Source of the DNA: Clostridia bacterium
GTDB taxonomy: Bacteria; Bacillota; Clostridia; Christensenellales; Aristaeellaceae
Direction: 5' to 3'
Assembly (NCBI GenBank): GCA_017434085.1
Contig: JAFRFY010000037.1
Coordinates: 1 to 47,263 of the forward strand
DNA: 47,263 bases
This document shows positions 38,654 to 47,263 of this stretch, piece after piece (the first letter of the stretch is position 1; the number at the start of each line of letters is the position of its first letter). A program made the translations under genes and the position numbers. The notes below the pieces were generated by a model. It was given only the letters and a program-made list of their open reading frames with translations. It made no database searches and had not been told where the DNA came from.

Positions 38654-39670
38654 TTACGGGCGAAACACCCGTGGCTTGCGTTCCCTGTCGCTCCTTTGGG
38701 CGTGCTTTTCATAGGCGCGCACGATGGCCTGCACCAGCTCGTGGCGCACCACGTCCCGATGGGTCAGACGCACGATGCCGATATCATTGACATCCTTCAA
38801 GACCTCCAGCGCCTCCACCAGGCCGGAGCGCTTGCCGGTGGGCAGGTCGATCTGGGTGACGTCGCCGGTGATGACCATCTTCGACCCCATGCCCATGCGG
38901 GTCAAAAACATCTTCATCTGCTCGCTGGTGGTGTTCTGGGCCTCGTCCAGTATGATGAAGGCGTCGTTGAGCGTCCTGCCGCGCATGTAGGCCAGCGGGG
39001 CCACCTCCACCGCGCCGCGCTCCACCAGCCGCTGGTAGGCGTCCACGCCCATCATCTCGTGCAGGGCGTCGTACAGCGGGCGCAGGTAGGGGTCCACCTT
39101 CTGGGCCAGGTCCCCGGGCAGAAAGCCCAGCTTTTCCCCGGCCTCCACGGCGGGGCGGGTGAGTATGATTTTCTCGATCTCCTTGTTTTTCAGCGCCACC
39201 ACCGCCATGGCGATGGCCAGGTAGGTCTTGCCCGTGCCGGCGGGACCCACCGCGAAGGTGCAGGTGTTCTGCTTGATGGCGTCCACGTATTGCTTCTGAC
39301 CCAGGGTCTTGCACTTCACCTGGCGGCCACGGTAGGTGATGGCGATCACGTCCCGCATGATCTCGCCGATGCGGTCCGCCTTGCCTTCCGCCGCCAGCTC
39401 GATAGCGTAGCGTATGCGGGTGCGGTCCACGGTCTCCCCGCGCAGCACGATCTCGCTGAGCTTCTCAAGCGTCAGCTTCGCCAGCGCCACCTTGTCTTGA
39501 TCGCCGGTGATCTGCACCTCGTCGCCGTGGGCGAATATCTCCACCCCCAGCTCCTCCTTGAAGATGGGTATGTTTTCCTCCCTTATACCGAAGATGCTGA
39601 TGAACTGCTCCGGCGTCTCCATCGTGATGCGCTCGGCGCGTCCCTGCTCCATGTTGTCCAAAAGTGTCAT
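38654..39670 (-). CDS. PhoH family ATPase
   Basis: 338-residue PhoH-like protein (YqfE/PhoL type), a P-loop ATPase linked to RNA metabolism and usually encoded beside ybeY. An N-terminal KH-like region precedes Walker A FAVGPAGTGKTYLAIAMAVV (about 145-164) and Walker B DAFIILDEAQNTT. The ATG at 39670 overlaps the yqfD stop (ATGA) but has GGAGG directly against it; TTG 39661, with GGAGG at 9 bp, is an alternative start that costs only three residues. Confidence 0.93.
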   Translation of the reverse strand: MTLLDNMEQGRAERITMETPEQFISIFGIREENIPIFKEELGVEIFAHGDEVQITGDQDKVALAKLTLEKLSEIVLRGETVDRTRIRYAIELAAEGKADRIGEIMRDVIAITYRGRQVKCKTLGQKQYVDAIKQNTCTFAVGPAGTGKTYLAIAMAVVALKNKEIEKIILTRPAVEAGEKLGFLPGDLAQKVDPYLRPLYDALHEMMGVDAYQRLVERGAVEVAPLAYMRGRTLNDAFIILDEAQNTTSEQMKMFLTRMGMGSKMVITGDVTQIDLPTGKRSGLVEALEVLKDVNDIGIVRLTHRDVVRHELVQAIVRAYEKHAQRSDRERKPRVFRP

Positions 39671-40845
39671 CCTCCCTGCCGCAGCGCCTCTGCCGTTACG
39701 GCTGTATTCGTCGTGATTTCAAGGACGGCGCTGACCTCGAGCGCGTCCTCCGATATGGCGTTGACGCGCGTCCAGCAGCGCGCGATTTCGTATTTTGCGA
39801 TCCCCGCGGCGAACAGGCGGGCGCGTGCGTCGGCCACGGCCAGCGCCGACAGGCTTTTGATGAGCGCGTCCCTGTGGGCGGCCTCCCGCCGGACGCGCCG
39901 CTCCCGCCGGGTCACGCGCTCGATGCCGACGGGGATGTACAGCCCGCCGATGGGCAGATTGTCGACCTGCTCGGATTGGTGCGCGTAGCACATGCCCTCG
40001 GTGATGGGCACGTTAAGCCACGGGGTCTTGAGCGTGGCGGCGGTCGAAACGCGGCCGGTGTCCTCCCAGCGCTCAACGGACATGTCTCCCCGGGCGCTGC
40101 CCTCGAACCAGGCGCGCACGATGACCTCGCCCAGCGCCGCGATGCCGCGGGTCTCCTCCTTCGTGCGCTTTTCCTCGCCGCGGATCAACAGCTGGCCCCG
40201 GCGCACGGTGTCGCCGGGCTTGACGCAGGGCTGGCCGGATTCCACGTTCACGGACACCACGATGCCGCAGCGGTCGGCGTACAGGTCCCGGGGCACGCGC
40301 ACGTCGTAGACCTCGGGCGAGGCAGTCTCCGGCGCGGCCTCGATCGACAGGCGCACGCCCTGAAGCCGCGCCCCGGCGTAGCTTAAACCCTCGCAGCGCG
40401 ACAGAAGCGCCTCCGAGAGGATCCTCGGGTCGATGTCCCGCGCCATGCCGGCGTGAACGCCCATCTCCCGAAGGGCTTCCGCCACGGCGGCGGGGTCGCC
40501 CCGCGCGGCGGAATCGCCGATGAAGCGCACGTCCACGCGCCACACCCGCCCCAGCAGCGCCCAGCAGGCCGCCAGCATCACGAGTATGCCGATCAACAGC
40601 GTCCAGCGCCGCCGAAGCGCCGCCGCGAGGGCGCTTTTGCCCCGGCGGGAGAGCACCTCGCAGGGGATGGAGACGCGCGCGCACAGCGCGGACAGCTTCT
40701 CCGCGTCCGCCGCGCCGACCTCCACGGTGATCTCATGGTGGCTGCCCGGCTCGATGGACATAAACCGCACGCCCGTCTCCCGGGCGCGCTCGATCAGCTT
40801 TTCCGGCATCAGGCCGCGTATGCGCATGCGCACCTCGTGTCTCAT
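39667..40845 (-). CDS. yqfD: Sporulation protein YqfD
   Basis: 392-residue YqfD family protein, membrane-anchored, needed for normal sporulation in Bacillus and Clostridia. One membrane helix (WTLLIGILVMLAACWALL, about 80-97) is followed by an extracellular region with a FtsQ/POTRA-like stretch (VWRVDVRFIGDSA) and the typical C-terminal part with NLPIGGLYIPVGIERVT. ATG 40845 overlaps the end of yqfC. Its presence is the main evidence that the organism descends from spore formers. Confidence 0.92.
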   Translation of the reverse strand: MRHEVRMRIRGLMPEKLIERARETGVRFMSIEPGSHHEITVEVGAADAEKLSALCARVSIPCEVLSRRGKSALAAALRRRWTLLIGILVMLAACWALLGRVWRVDVRFIGDSAARGDPAAVAEALREMGVHAGMARDIDPRILSEALLSRCEGLSYAGARLQGVRLSIEAAPETASPEVYDVRVPRDLYADRCGIVVSVNVESGQPCVKPGDTVRRGQLLIRGEEKRTKEETRGIAALGEVIVRAWFEGSARGDMSVERWEDTGRVSTAATLKTPWLNVPITEGMCYAHQSEQVDNLPIGGLYIPVGIERVTRRERRVRREAAHRDALIKSLSALAVADARARLFAAGIAKYEIARCWTRVNAISEDALEVSAVLEITTNTAVTAEALRQGG

Positions 40846-41165
40846 GGGGCGCAGTCACCTCCCTCGCGGGGGAGGTCGATAAAGTGGATGCGGCCGCTGA
40901 CGATGGCCGCGCGGGGCCGCGCGTCGCACAGCCTGAGCCCCTCGCCCGCGACGGCGACGGGCCCGCAGCCCGTGTTCAGTTTAATCCGCGTGTCCGTGAG
41001 CTCCAGAAGCCCGGTGTGGTTCTCCACCAGCACCCGGGCGTTGCCCACGACGGTGATGCGCGCGCAGAGCCCCAGCATGTCCTGGCTCCACAAAAGCGCG
41101 TCGGGCCGGGCTTTATGAATCGGTGTGCGCCTGGGAAACTTCCCTGCGGCGCGCTTGTCTTTCAT
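40842..41165 (-). CDS. yqfC: Sporulation protein YqfC
   Basis: 107-residue YqfC family protein, partner of YqfD and the first gene of the operon. The core ARITVVGNARVLVENHTGLL and VSGRIHFIDLPREG are family-typical. ATG 41165 is preceded by GGAGG at 7 bp; earlier in-frame ATGs lack a site. The 211 bp to the divergent dus gene hold no promoter that I can call with confidence, as expected if a sporulation sigma factor is used. Confidence 0.88.
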   Translation of the reverse strand: MKDKRAAGKFPRRTPIHKARPDALLWSQDMLGLCARITVVGNARVLVENHTGLLELTDTRIKLNTGCGPVAVAGEGLRLCDARPRAAIVSGRIHFIDLPREGGDCAP

Positions 41166-41376
41166 GGCGTGTCCTCCGCGATATGGTTTTTTCATACCAT
41201 ATGCGGCGGCGACGGGTTTCATCCGGCGGGGCGGTTCGATAGCAATCCGACCTTATTATACACGATTACAGAACAAAAATGCAATATATCCGCCCTTAAA
41301 GCCGGAATAATTACCCAATTTCGCTGGATTTTGAGCCGAAAGGATGGTAAAATGGAACCTTGTGGAGGGATGAGCC

Positions 41377-42360
41377 GTGTTTGACGTGAGTATGCTGACG
41401 GAAAAGCGGGGCGCGGGGCTCGCGCCGATGGCGGGCGTGACGGACGCCGCCATGCGGCTTTTGTGCCACGAGCAGGGCGCCGCCTGGGCTGTGAGCGAGA
41501 TGCTGTCGGCCAAGGGCTGGGTGTTCTCAAAGGGCAAGAACCGCAACGCCAACGACCTGCTCAGGCGGCTGCCGGGGGAGGGCGTCGCGGGCTTGCAGCT
41601 CTTCGGCAGCGAACCCGGGTACATGGCCGAGGCCGCGGCGATGCTCGAGGACATCGGCTTTGAGTTCATCGACATCAACTTCGGCTGCCCGGCCCCCAAG
41701 ATCACCGGCAACGGCGAGGGCAGCGCCATGATGCGCGACCCCGGGGCCGTCGCCGCGGTGGTTCGTGCCACGGTGAACGCCACGCGCCTGCCGGTGACGG
41801 TGAAGATCCGCTCCGGCTGGGATGATCAGACCGTCAACGCCCCGGAGATCGCGCGCGTCTGCGAGGACAGCGGCGCGCGGGCCGTGGCGGTGCACGCCCG
41901 CACCCGCATGCAGCAGTATTCGGGCCGGGCGGACTGGTCGGTCATACGGCGGGTGAAGGCGGCGGTGTCCATACCCGTACTGGGCAACGGCGACGTGAGA
42001 AACGGCGCGGACGCCCTCAAAATGCTTCAGGAGACCGGCTGCGACGGGGTGATCGTTGGCCGCGGGGCCCAGGGCAACCCGTGGGTGTTCCGGGAGATCG
42101 CCGCGGCCATGTCGGGCGGCACGGTCCCGCCCCCGACGCCGCAGGAGCGGGTGGACATGGCGCTTCGGCACTTTGAGCTGGAGGTCATGCTGTACGGCGA
42201 GAAGCGCGGCATGCTGGAGATGCGCAAGCACATCGCCTGGTACGTGCACGGCATGAAGGGCGCCTCCCGCTTCCGGGACCGCGTCAACCTGATGCAGAGC
42301 GCCGGGGAGGTCATGGCGGCGCTCAAAGCTTTCGCCGAAACGCAGGAGGACGTGCCATAG
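41377..42360 (+). CDS. dus: tRNA-dihydrouridine synthase
   Basis: 327-residue flavoenzyme that reduces uridine in the tRNA D-loop. LAPMAGVTDAAMRLLC at the start, the catalytic Cys in DINFGCPAPKITGNGEGSAM (about residues 96-115), FMN-phosphate binding in PVLGNGDVRNGADAL and GCDGVIVGRGAQGNPWVFRE. Starts at GTG 41377 with GGAGGG at 7 bp. Divergent from yqfC and convergent with the TlyA-type gene, 13 bp away, with no terminator hairpin between. Confidence 0.94.
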   Translation: MFDVSMLTEKRGAGLAPMAGVTDAAMRLLCHEQGAAWAVSEMLSAKGWVFSKGKNRNANDLLRRLPGEGVAGLQLFGSEPGYMAEAAAMLEDIGFEFIDINFGCPAPKITGNGEGSAMMRDPGAVAAVVRATVNATRLPVTVKIRSGWDDQTVNAPEIARVCEDSGARAVAVHARTRMQQYSGRADWSVIRRVKAAVSIPVLGNGDVRNGADALKMLQETGCDGVIVGRGAQGNPWVFREIAAAMSGGTVPPPTPQERVDMALRHFELEVMLYGEKRGMLEMRKHIAWYVHGMKGASRFRDRVNLMQSAGEVMAALKAFAETQEDVP

Positions 42361-42373
42361 CGGCAAGTCCTCT

Positions 42374-43192
42374 TTATTTTTTCATCGGCACCGCCCCGTG
42401 GGCGCGCTTGATCAGCGCGGCGATATCCTCCGGGGTGATGAAGCGGCGGCAGCGCGCCTCGGGCACGAAGTCCGCCAGGAACTCCAGGTTGCCGCTGCCT
42501 CCGGCGATGGGGGAGTAGTCCAGCCCCTGCGCCCGCCAGCCCAGGGTCGGCGCGAAATCCAGCACCCGGCGCAGCGCCTCGACGTGCGCCGAGGGTTTGG
42601 AGACCACGCCGTGCTTGCCGACCTGGGCGCGCCCCGCCTCAAACTGGGGCTTGACGAGGGATATAAGCCGCCCTTTTTCGCCCAGCACCCCGAAGGCGGC
42701 GGGCAGTATCAGCGTGACGGAGATGAAGGACACGTCCATCACCGCAAGCGTCGGGGGCTCCGGAAACATGTCCGGCGTCAGGCTCCGGGCGTTGACGCGC
42801 TCCATGCTGACCACCCTGGGGTCCGCGGCCAGCAAGGGGTCCAGCTGAGCGCTGCCCACGTCGATGGCGTACACCCGGCGCGCCCCGTTTTGCAAAAGCA
42901 CGTCCGTGAAGCCGCCGGTGGACGCGCCGATGTCCATGCACACCCGTCCCGCGGGGTCCGCGCCGAAGACCTTCAGCGCCTTCTCCAGCTTGAGGCCGCC
43001 CCGGCCCACGTAGGGGTGCGCCTGCCCCAGCACCGCCAGCACGTCCTCCGGGCCCACCTTTTGGGCGGGCTTTGTGATCACCACGCCGTTGACCGTGGCC
43101 AGCCCGGCCTCGATCAGCGCCCGGGCCTTCTCCCGGCTGGCCACCAGGCCCCGCGCGTGAAGCGCGGCGTCCGCCCGCGTCATCTCCTCCAT
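42374..43192 (-). CDS. TlyA-type rRNA 2'-O-methyltransferase
   Basis: 272 residues. N-terminal S4 RNA-binding domain (ALHARGLVASREKARALI, about 8-25) and a FtsJ-like SAM methyltransferase domain with CMDIGASTGGFTDVLLQNGA (about 85-104), VYAIDVGSAQLDP and SLVKPQFEAGR. In clostridial genomes this gene usually sits in a dxs-tlyA-nadK-argR-recN group; here it stands alone. ATG 43192 has GGAGG at 8 bp; the longer frame to 43234 runs into the promoter. Confidence 0.92.
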   Translation of the reverse strand: MEEMTRADAALHARGLVASREKARALIEAGLATVNGVVITKPAQKVGPEDVLAVLGQAHPYVGRGGLKLEKALKVFGADPAGRVCMDIGASTGGFTDVLLQNGARRVYAIDVGSAQLDPLLAADPRVVSMERVNARSLTPDMFPEPPTLAVMDVSFISVTLILPAAFGVLGEKGRLISLVKPQFEAGRAQVGKHGVVSKPSAHVEALRRVLDFAPTLGWRAQGLDYSPIAGGSGNLEFLADFVPEARCRRFITPEDIAALIKRAHGAVPMKK

Positions 43193-43220
43193 GCCGCACC
43201 TCCATATCCTCAGTGATACC

Positions 43221-43249
43221 ATTATACCGCCCATACTCTCATTTGAACA
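43221..43249 (-). promoter_or_regulatory. Promoter of the TlyA-type gene
   Basis: On the - strand TGTTCA (43244-43249, poor), 17 bp, TATAAT (43221-43226, perfect), with a start expected about 22 bp before the ATG. Confidence 0.5.
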
Positions 43250-43308
43250 GCATCAAATTGTAACCCCTTTCCAGTTCTGGTAATTTGTGAGAATTGCACA
43301 AAAATCGC

Positions 43309-43337
43309 TTGACGGAATTGGGATAATATTATAAAAT
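43309..43337 (+). promoter_or_regulatory. Promoter of the CAP-domain gene
   Basis: TTGACG (43309-43314), 17 bp, TAAAAT (43332-43337), in an AT-rich stretch. TATAAA two bases upstream is an alternative -10. About 40 nt of leader. Confidence 0.65.
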
Positions 43338-43383
43338 AATCGTGAAATATATTTCAAATCTGTTTCAATGAGAGGTGAATCGT

Positions 43384-44073
43384 ATGAAGAGAATCTGTAT
43401 TTTCGTCATGATCGTGATGCTGGCCGCGATGCTCATGTCACCGGCCATGGCGTCGGGCGTGTCCGGGCACATCGTGGGGAACCGGATCGTGGTTACATGG
43501 CAGGCGGGCGCGGGGGCGTGCGAGCTGACGGTGCGCAAGGGGAGCTGGCCCATCTGCGCGCGGAACGTGCGGGGCGGCAGCGGCAGCGTGGAGATCGCCA
43601 TCGACGACCCCGCCGCCACCTACACCCTGCGCCTGAAGGCCCCCGAGGGCAGCTACACCGCCCGCGTGTCCGGGGCGCAGCCCGCCGCGACGCAGGCGCC
43701 CGCCAGCGGCGTCAGCCGGGACGACCTGGCCGCCCAGGCCCTGCGCCTCACGAACGAGGAGCGCGCCTCCCGGGGCCTGCCGGCGCTGCGCACGGACCCG
43801 GAGCTGACCCGTGCGGCCTGCGTGCGGGCGGGGGAAATCGCCCGGACGTTCAGCCACACGCGGCCCGACGGCACCTCCTGGTCCACCGTCAGCGGCGCGG
43901 CCTACGGCGAGAACATCGCCCGGGGCCAGAACAGCGCCGAGAAGGTGATCGCGGCCTGGATGACCTCCACCAGCCACCGGGAGAACATGCTGCGCAAGAG
44001 CTACGGCTCCGTGGGCATATGCGCCTATAAGGCGGGCGGCGTGGTGCACTGGGTGCAGCTTTTCGGGAAGTAA
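43384..44073 (+). CDS. Secreted CAP/SCP-domain protein
   Basis: 229 residues. Signal peptide about 1-25 ending in SPAMA, a small beta-rich domain (about 26-100), a Thr/Ala linker, then a CAP domain (YkwD/SCP type) with LTNEERASRGLPALRTDPEL, FSHTRPDGTSWSTV, YGENIARGQ and STSHRENMLRKSYGSVGI, which contain the His-Glu-His-Glu cavity residues. Secreted; function of bacterial CAP proteins is largely open, and YkwD is spore- or wall-associated in some species. ATG 43384 follows GAGAGGTG; GTG 43375 is possible but unlikely. Confidence 0.9.
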   Translation: MKRICIFVMIVMLAAMLMSPAMASGVSGHIVGNRIVVTWQAGAGACELTVRKGSWPICARNVRGGSGSVEIAIDDPAATYTLRLKAPEGSYTARVSGAQPAATQAPASGVSRDDLAAQALRLTNEERASRGLPALRTDPELTRAACVRAGEIARTFSHTRPDGTSWSTVSGAAYGENIARGQNSAEKVIAAWMTSTSHRENMLRKSYGSVGICAYKAGGVVHWVQLFGK

Positions 44074-44079
44074 AACAAC

Positions 44080-44115
44080 AGCGCCGCGCGGGTCCAATGA
44101 TCCGCACGGCGCTTT
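44080..44115. terminator. Terminator hairpin between convergent CAP and permease genes
   Basis: AGCGCCG (44080-44086) / CGGCGCT (44107-44113) with an inner GCGG/CCGC helix, then TTTCCC. On the + strand it has a short T-run after it, on the - strand CAACAAAAC-side sequence gives TGTTGTTTT, so it can serve both genes. Confidence 0.75.
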
Positions 44116-44128
44116 CCCATAATAGAGA

Positions 44129-45298
44129 TCAGGTATTGCGCTTGTTGGACAGTATGTCGAAGGCCACGGCGCCCAGCAGCACCACGCCCTTGACGACCTT
44201 CTGGTAGTTGGCGTCGATGCCCATCAGGCTCATGCCGAGGTTGATCACGCCGATCAGCGTCGCGCCGATGACCATGCCCATGATGGTGCCCGCGCCGCCG
44301 CTGGCGGACACGCCGCCCACCACGCAGGCGGAGATGGCGTCCATCTCAAAGTTGGTGCCGGCGGTGGAGTTGGCCGCGGTGAAACGGGCCATGACCGTCA
44401 TGGCGGAAACCGCCGTGAGCACCGCCATGTTCAGGTAGGCCAGGAACATGATCCTGCGGGTGTTGACGCCGGAGAGGCGCGCCGCCTCCATGTTGCCGCC
44501 AACCACGTAGAAGTGGCGGCCGATGGTGGTCTTGGAGGTGATGAAGCTGTAGATCAGCACCACCGCCACCACCCAGATGAGCACGGTGGGAATGCCGCCG
44601 GCGTTGGCCAGCTTGTACATGAACAGCAGCACGACCGCCGCGCCCAGTATGGCCTTGACCGCCGCCGCGAGCACGGTGTCCGCCGCGTAGCCCTTGCGGA
44701 TGCGGGTGGCGCGGTTCCAGAATATGGCGATGATGATGATCGCCGCGGCGATCACGCCCGCCGCCATGCAGGGCACGTTGAACACGCTCATCTTGGTCTG
44801 GAACACCTTGCCGGAGAACACGCTCAGGAAGTCGTCCGGGAAGGGCGCGATGGAGCCCGTGGAGGAGTTCGCGCTCAGTATGGAGGTGCCCAGGCCGCGG
44901 AAGGCCAGGTAGCCCGCCAGCGTGGCGATCCACGGGGGAATGTTCACATAGGCCACCAGGTAGCCCAGGCCGCAGCCGTAGGCGATGCCGACCAGCAGCA
45001 TGATGATCACGGACAGCGTGGTGTTCATCTTGTTGATGACCATCATCACGCCGCCGATGGCGCCCAGCAGGCACACGAAGGAGCCGCAGGACAGGTCGAT
45101 GTTACCGCCGGTGAGCATGCACATCAGCATGCCGCAGGCCAGGATGTACACATACGCATTCTGAGTGATCAGCGCGTTGAAGTTCATGGGCTTGAAGATG
45201 CTGCCACCCGTCGTGATCATAAAGAAGACGTACACGAGCACCAGGACGACAAGCATTGTGTTCTTTTTCAGTATTGTCAGGGCCTTATTGCCGATCAT
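44129..45298 (-). CDS. Sugar-type ABC transporter permease, second paralogue
   Basis: 389-residue permease of the BPD_transp_2/RbsC-XylH family with about ten membrane helices. It has MCMLTGGNIDLSCGSFVCL near residue 60, NIPPWIATLAGYLAFRGLG, the coupling segment GGNMEAARLSGVNTRR and the loop SACVVGGVSASGGAGTI. It is a paralogue of the permease just upstream, similar in length and collinear in every motif, so the two probably form a heterodimer. ATG 45298 has GGAGG at 10 bp. The substrate is probably a pentose, hexose or multi-sugar; no binding protein is visible in the window. Confidence 0.92.
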   Translation of the reverse strand: MIGNKALTILKKNTMLVVLVLVYVFFMITTGGSIFKPMNFNALITQNAYVYILACGMLMCMLTGGNIDLSCGSFVCLLGAIGGVMMVINKMNTTLSVIIMLLVGIAYGCGLGYLVAYVNIPPWIATLAGYLAFRGLGTSILSANSSTGSIAPFPDDFLSVFSGKVFQTKMSVFNVPCMAAGVIAAAIIIIAIFWNRATRIRKGYAADTVLAAAVKAILGAAVVLLFMYKLANAGGIPTVLIWVVAVVLIYSFITSKTTIGRHFYVVGGNMEAARLSGVNTRRIMFLAYLNMAVLTAVSAMTVMARFTAANSTAGTNFEMDAISACVVGGVSASGGAGTIMGMVIGATLIGVINLGMSLMGIDANYQKVVKGVVLLGAVAFDILSNKRNT

Positions 45299-45318
45299 TG
45301 TCTGTCATCCTCCTTCCC

Positions 45319-46488
45319 TTATCGCTTCTCGCGCTTGGACAGCACGTCGAACATGACCGCCAGCAGCAGCACGATGCCCTTGACGACCCTCTGGTAGTTG
45401 GCCTCAATGCCCATGATGCTCATGCCCTGGTTGATCAGGCCCATCAGTATGGCGCCGATGATGACGCCGGAGATCTTGCCGGTGCCGCCGTAGGCGGAGG
45501 CGCCGCCGATGAAGCAGGAGGCGATGGCGTCCATCTCATAGCCCTGGCCGTAGGTGGGCTGGGCGGAGGTGGCGCGGGCCACGGTCAGTATGCCGGCCAG
45601 GGAGGCCAGCAGGCCCATGTTGGCGTAGGCGATGAAGTACACCAGGCGGGTGTTGACGCCGGAGAGGCGCGTGGCCTTCTCGTTGCCGCCCACGGCGTAC
45701 AGGTGACGGCCGATGGCGGTCCGGTTGGTCACGTAGTTGTAGATCAGCAGCACCAGCGCGATCCAGATCAGCACCGTCGGGATGCCCTTGTAGCTGGCCA
45801 GCTTGTAGCCGATCCAGACCACCAGCACGCAGATGACGGCGGTCCTGACCAGATCCATCGTGGTGGACTGGAGGATGCCCATCTTCTTCTGTATCGACAG
45901 CTTGCGCAGTGTCAAAAGAACGAATATCACGGCCACGGCGATGGCGGCCACCAGGCAGGTGAGGTTCAGGCCCTCGCCCTTGCCGATGAAGTCCGGCACG
46001 TAGCAGTCCGCGCCGCCGCCGAAGACCTTCAGGAAGTCCTTGTTGGCGATCTCGACCGCGTAGCCCTGCAGTATCACGTTGGACAGGCCGCGGAAGGTGT
46101 ACATGCCGGCCAGTGTGGCGATGAACGGCGGCACGTGGATCCACGCGATCCAGAAGCCCTGGAACGCGCCGATCAGCAGGCCTACGAGGAACATGACCAG
46201 CACCGCGACCCACATGTTCGCGCCGCCCTGCATGATCACCGCGCCGATGGCGCCGGTGAAGCACACCACGGAGCCGACGGACAGGTCGATGTTGCCGCCG
46301 GTCAGTATGCAGCACAGCATGCCCGCCGCCAGCACGAACACGTAGCCGTTCTGGGAGATCAGGTTGTTGATGTTCTGCGAGAACAGTATCTTGCCCTGCG
46401 TGGTGATGGTGAAGAAAATGGCGACGGCGACGAGGGCCAGTATCATGGTATACTTCTTGAAGAAGGAACCAACCGCATTCGCTTTCAT
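45319..46488 (-). CDS. Sugar-type ABC transporter permease, first paralogue
   Basis: 389-residue permease of the same family: CCILTGGNIDLSVGSVVCF, VPPFIATLAGMYTFRGLS, YAVGGNEKATRLSGVNTRL and SCFIGGASAYGGTGKISG. GTG 46494 overlaps the ATPase stop, but ATG 46488 with GGAAGGGG upstream is the better start. Encoded between the ATPase and the second permease with 20-bp spacing on that side, so all three are one operon. Confidence 0.92.
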   Translation of the reverse strand: MKANAVGSFFKKYTMILALVAVAIFFTITTQGKILFSQNINNLISQNGYVFVLAAGMLCCILTGGNIDLSVGSVVCFTGAIGAVIMQGGANMWVAVLVMFLVGLLIGAFQGFWIAWIHVPPFIATLAGMYTFRGLSNVILQGYAVEIANKDFLKVFGGGADCYVPDFIGKGEGLNLTCLVAAIAVAVIFVLLTLRKLSIQKKMGILQSTTMDLVRTAVICVLVVWIGYKLASYKGIPTVLIWIALVLLIYNYVTNRTAIGRHLYAVGGNEKATRLSGVNTRLVYFIAYANMGLLASLAGILTVARATSAQPTYGQGYEMDAIASCFIGGASAYGGTGKISGVIIGAILMGLINQGMSIMGIEANYQRVVKGIVLLLAVMFDVLSKREKR

Positions 46489-46490
46489 GA

Positions 46491-47263
46491 TCACGCACCC
46501 CTTCCTGATTTAAGTATCGCGGCCATGATGTTCTCCTGCGTGGCTTCCGAGGCCTTCATCTCGCCCACGATCTTCGCGGCGTTCATGATGTAGATCCTGT
46601 CCGACATGCCCAGCACCTCGGGAAGTTCCGAGGAGATCATGATGACGGACTTGCCCTGCGCCGCGAGGTCGTTGATGATGCAGTAGATCTCATACTTCGC
46701 GCCCACGTCGATGCCGCGGGTGGGCTCGTCGAGCAGCAGTATGTCCGGCTCGGCGAACATCCACTTGGCCAGCAGCACCTTCTGCTGGTTGCCGCCGGAA
46801 AGGTTGCCCACCAGCTGCTCCACCGAGGGGGTCTTGGTCTTGAGCTTGTCGCGGTACTCCTCGGCCACGGCGTACTCCTTGTCCTGGTCGATGACGCCCA
46901 TGTGGGCCAGGCTGCTCAGGTTGGCCAGGGAGGTGTTGACCTTGATGGACTGGCTGAGGATCAGGCCGTTGCCCTTGCGGTCCTCGGTGACGTAGGCGAT
47001 CTTGTGCCTGATGGCGTCGGCCTCGCTCTTCTTCATCTTGATCTCTTTGCCGTCGATCTTGAGCTTGCCGGAGAAGTTCACGCCGTAGCTCTGGCCGAAT
47101 ATGGACATCGCCAGCTCCGTGCGGCCCGCGCCCATCAGGCCGTAGATGCCCACGACCTCGCCCTTGCGGACGTTGATGGACACGTCGTCCACCACCGTGC
47201 GCTCGGGGTAGAGGGGATGGTGCACGGTCCAGTGCTCGACCTCCATCATCACGTCGCCGATCG
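46491..47263 (-). CDS. Sugar ABC transporter ATP-binding protein (5' partial)
   Basis: C-terminal half of a two-cassette sugar ATPase (XylG/MglA/RbsA type); the frame stays open to the window edge, so the first cassette is missing. It shows the degenerate second cassette typical of the family, with GIYGLMGAGRTELAMSIFG in place of a strict Walker A, IAYVTEDRKGNGLILSQSIK, the signature LSGGNQQKVLLAKWM and Walker B LLLDEPTRGIDVGAK. Gene order ATPase-permease-permease; the substrate-binding protein gene probably lies further right, outside the window. Confidence 0.94.
   Translation of the reverse strand, partial: IGDVMMEVEHWTVHHPLYPERTVVDDVSINVRKGEVVGIYGLMGAGRTELAMSIFGQSYGVNFSGKLKIDGKEIKMKKSEADAIRHKIAYVTEDRKGNGLILSQSIKVNTSLANLSSLAHMGVIDQDKEYAVAEEYRDKLKTKTPSVEQLVGNLSGGNQQKVLLAKWMFAEPDILLLDEPTRGIDVGAKYEIYCIINDLAAQGKSVIMISSELPEVLGMSDRIYIMNAAKIVGEMKASEATQENIMAAILKSGRGA

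Overview
The window is a gene-dense, GC-rich stretch from a Gram-positive, probably spore-forming member of the Clostridia (a high-GC gut-type lineage such as Christensenellales would fit, but this is inference). The evidence is the yqfC-yqfD-phoH-pgpH-ybeY/cdd-era-recO block, which follows the Bacillus/Clostridium sporulation and ribosome-maturation gene order, together with two Gram-positive-type signal peptidases, Gram-positive lipoproteins, Ktr/Trk potassium uptake and Bacillus-type SOS boxes. No rRNA, tRNA, CRISPR array, prophage or transposase gene was seen.

Left third (1-15000): one-carbon and Wood-Ljungdahl metabolism. fhs (cut by the window edge), fchA and folD form a + strand methyl-branch operon that ends in a DUF1576 membrane protein. 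Then, on the - strand, come a 5-formyl-THF cyclo-ligase, a GNAT acetyltransferase, an XRE/zinc-ribbon regulator, and the carbonyl-branch operon cooS-cooC-acsB. A divergent promoter region with an inverted repeat separates cooS from a + strand gene for a four-cluster ferredoxin, a MoxR ATPase and a CoxE-like VWA protein. Together these can reduce CO2 or oxidise CO, pass electrons to ferredoxin and assemble acetyl-CoA. The corrinoid protein, its methyltransferase and MetF are not in the window. FolD lacks the cyclohydrolase lysine, which fits with FchA supplying that step.

Centre (15000-33650): metA (acetyl-CoA type) is followed by a 215-nt highly structured non-coding RNA. Its promoter is built into the metA terminator, and its start point falls exactly on an 11-bp closing helix. 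The RNA may be a raiA-motif RNA. Next come a Nudix hydrolase, a 1367-residue repeat-rich lipoprotein with peptidoglycan-binding modules, an SSB-like gene behind SOS boxes, a small membrane protein/PfkB kinase/TrkH/TrkA operon, a PrsA-like foldase with a split parvulin domain, an amidohydrolase, a DUF2284 metal-binding protein with a folded leader, an orphan DNA methyltransferase, DUF951, two signal peptidases separated by a MITE-like element, and an M1-peptidase homologue that has lost its zinc site.

Right third (33650-47263): the - strand sporulation/RNA-maturation operon, with a fused YbeY-cytidine deaminase, then a tRNA-dihydrouridine synthase, a TlyA-type rRNA methyltransferase, a secreted CAP-domain protein, and a sugar-type ABC importer with two paralogous permeases and an ATPase cut by the right edge. 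A palindromic dispersed repeat (core GGGCGATGAGGGCATCGCCC) occurs at four loci, always as a left forward copy facing an inverted right copy.
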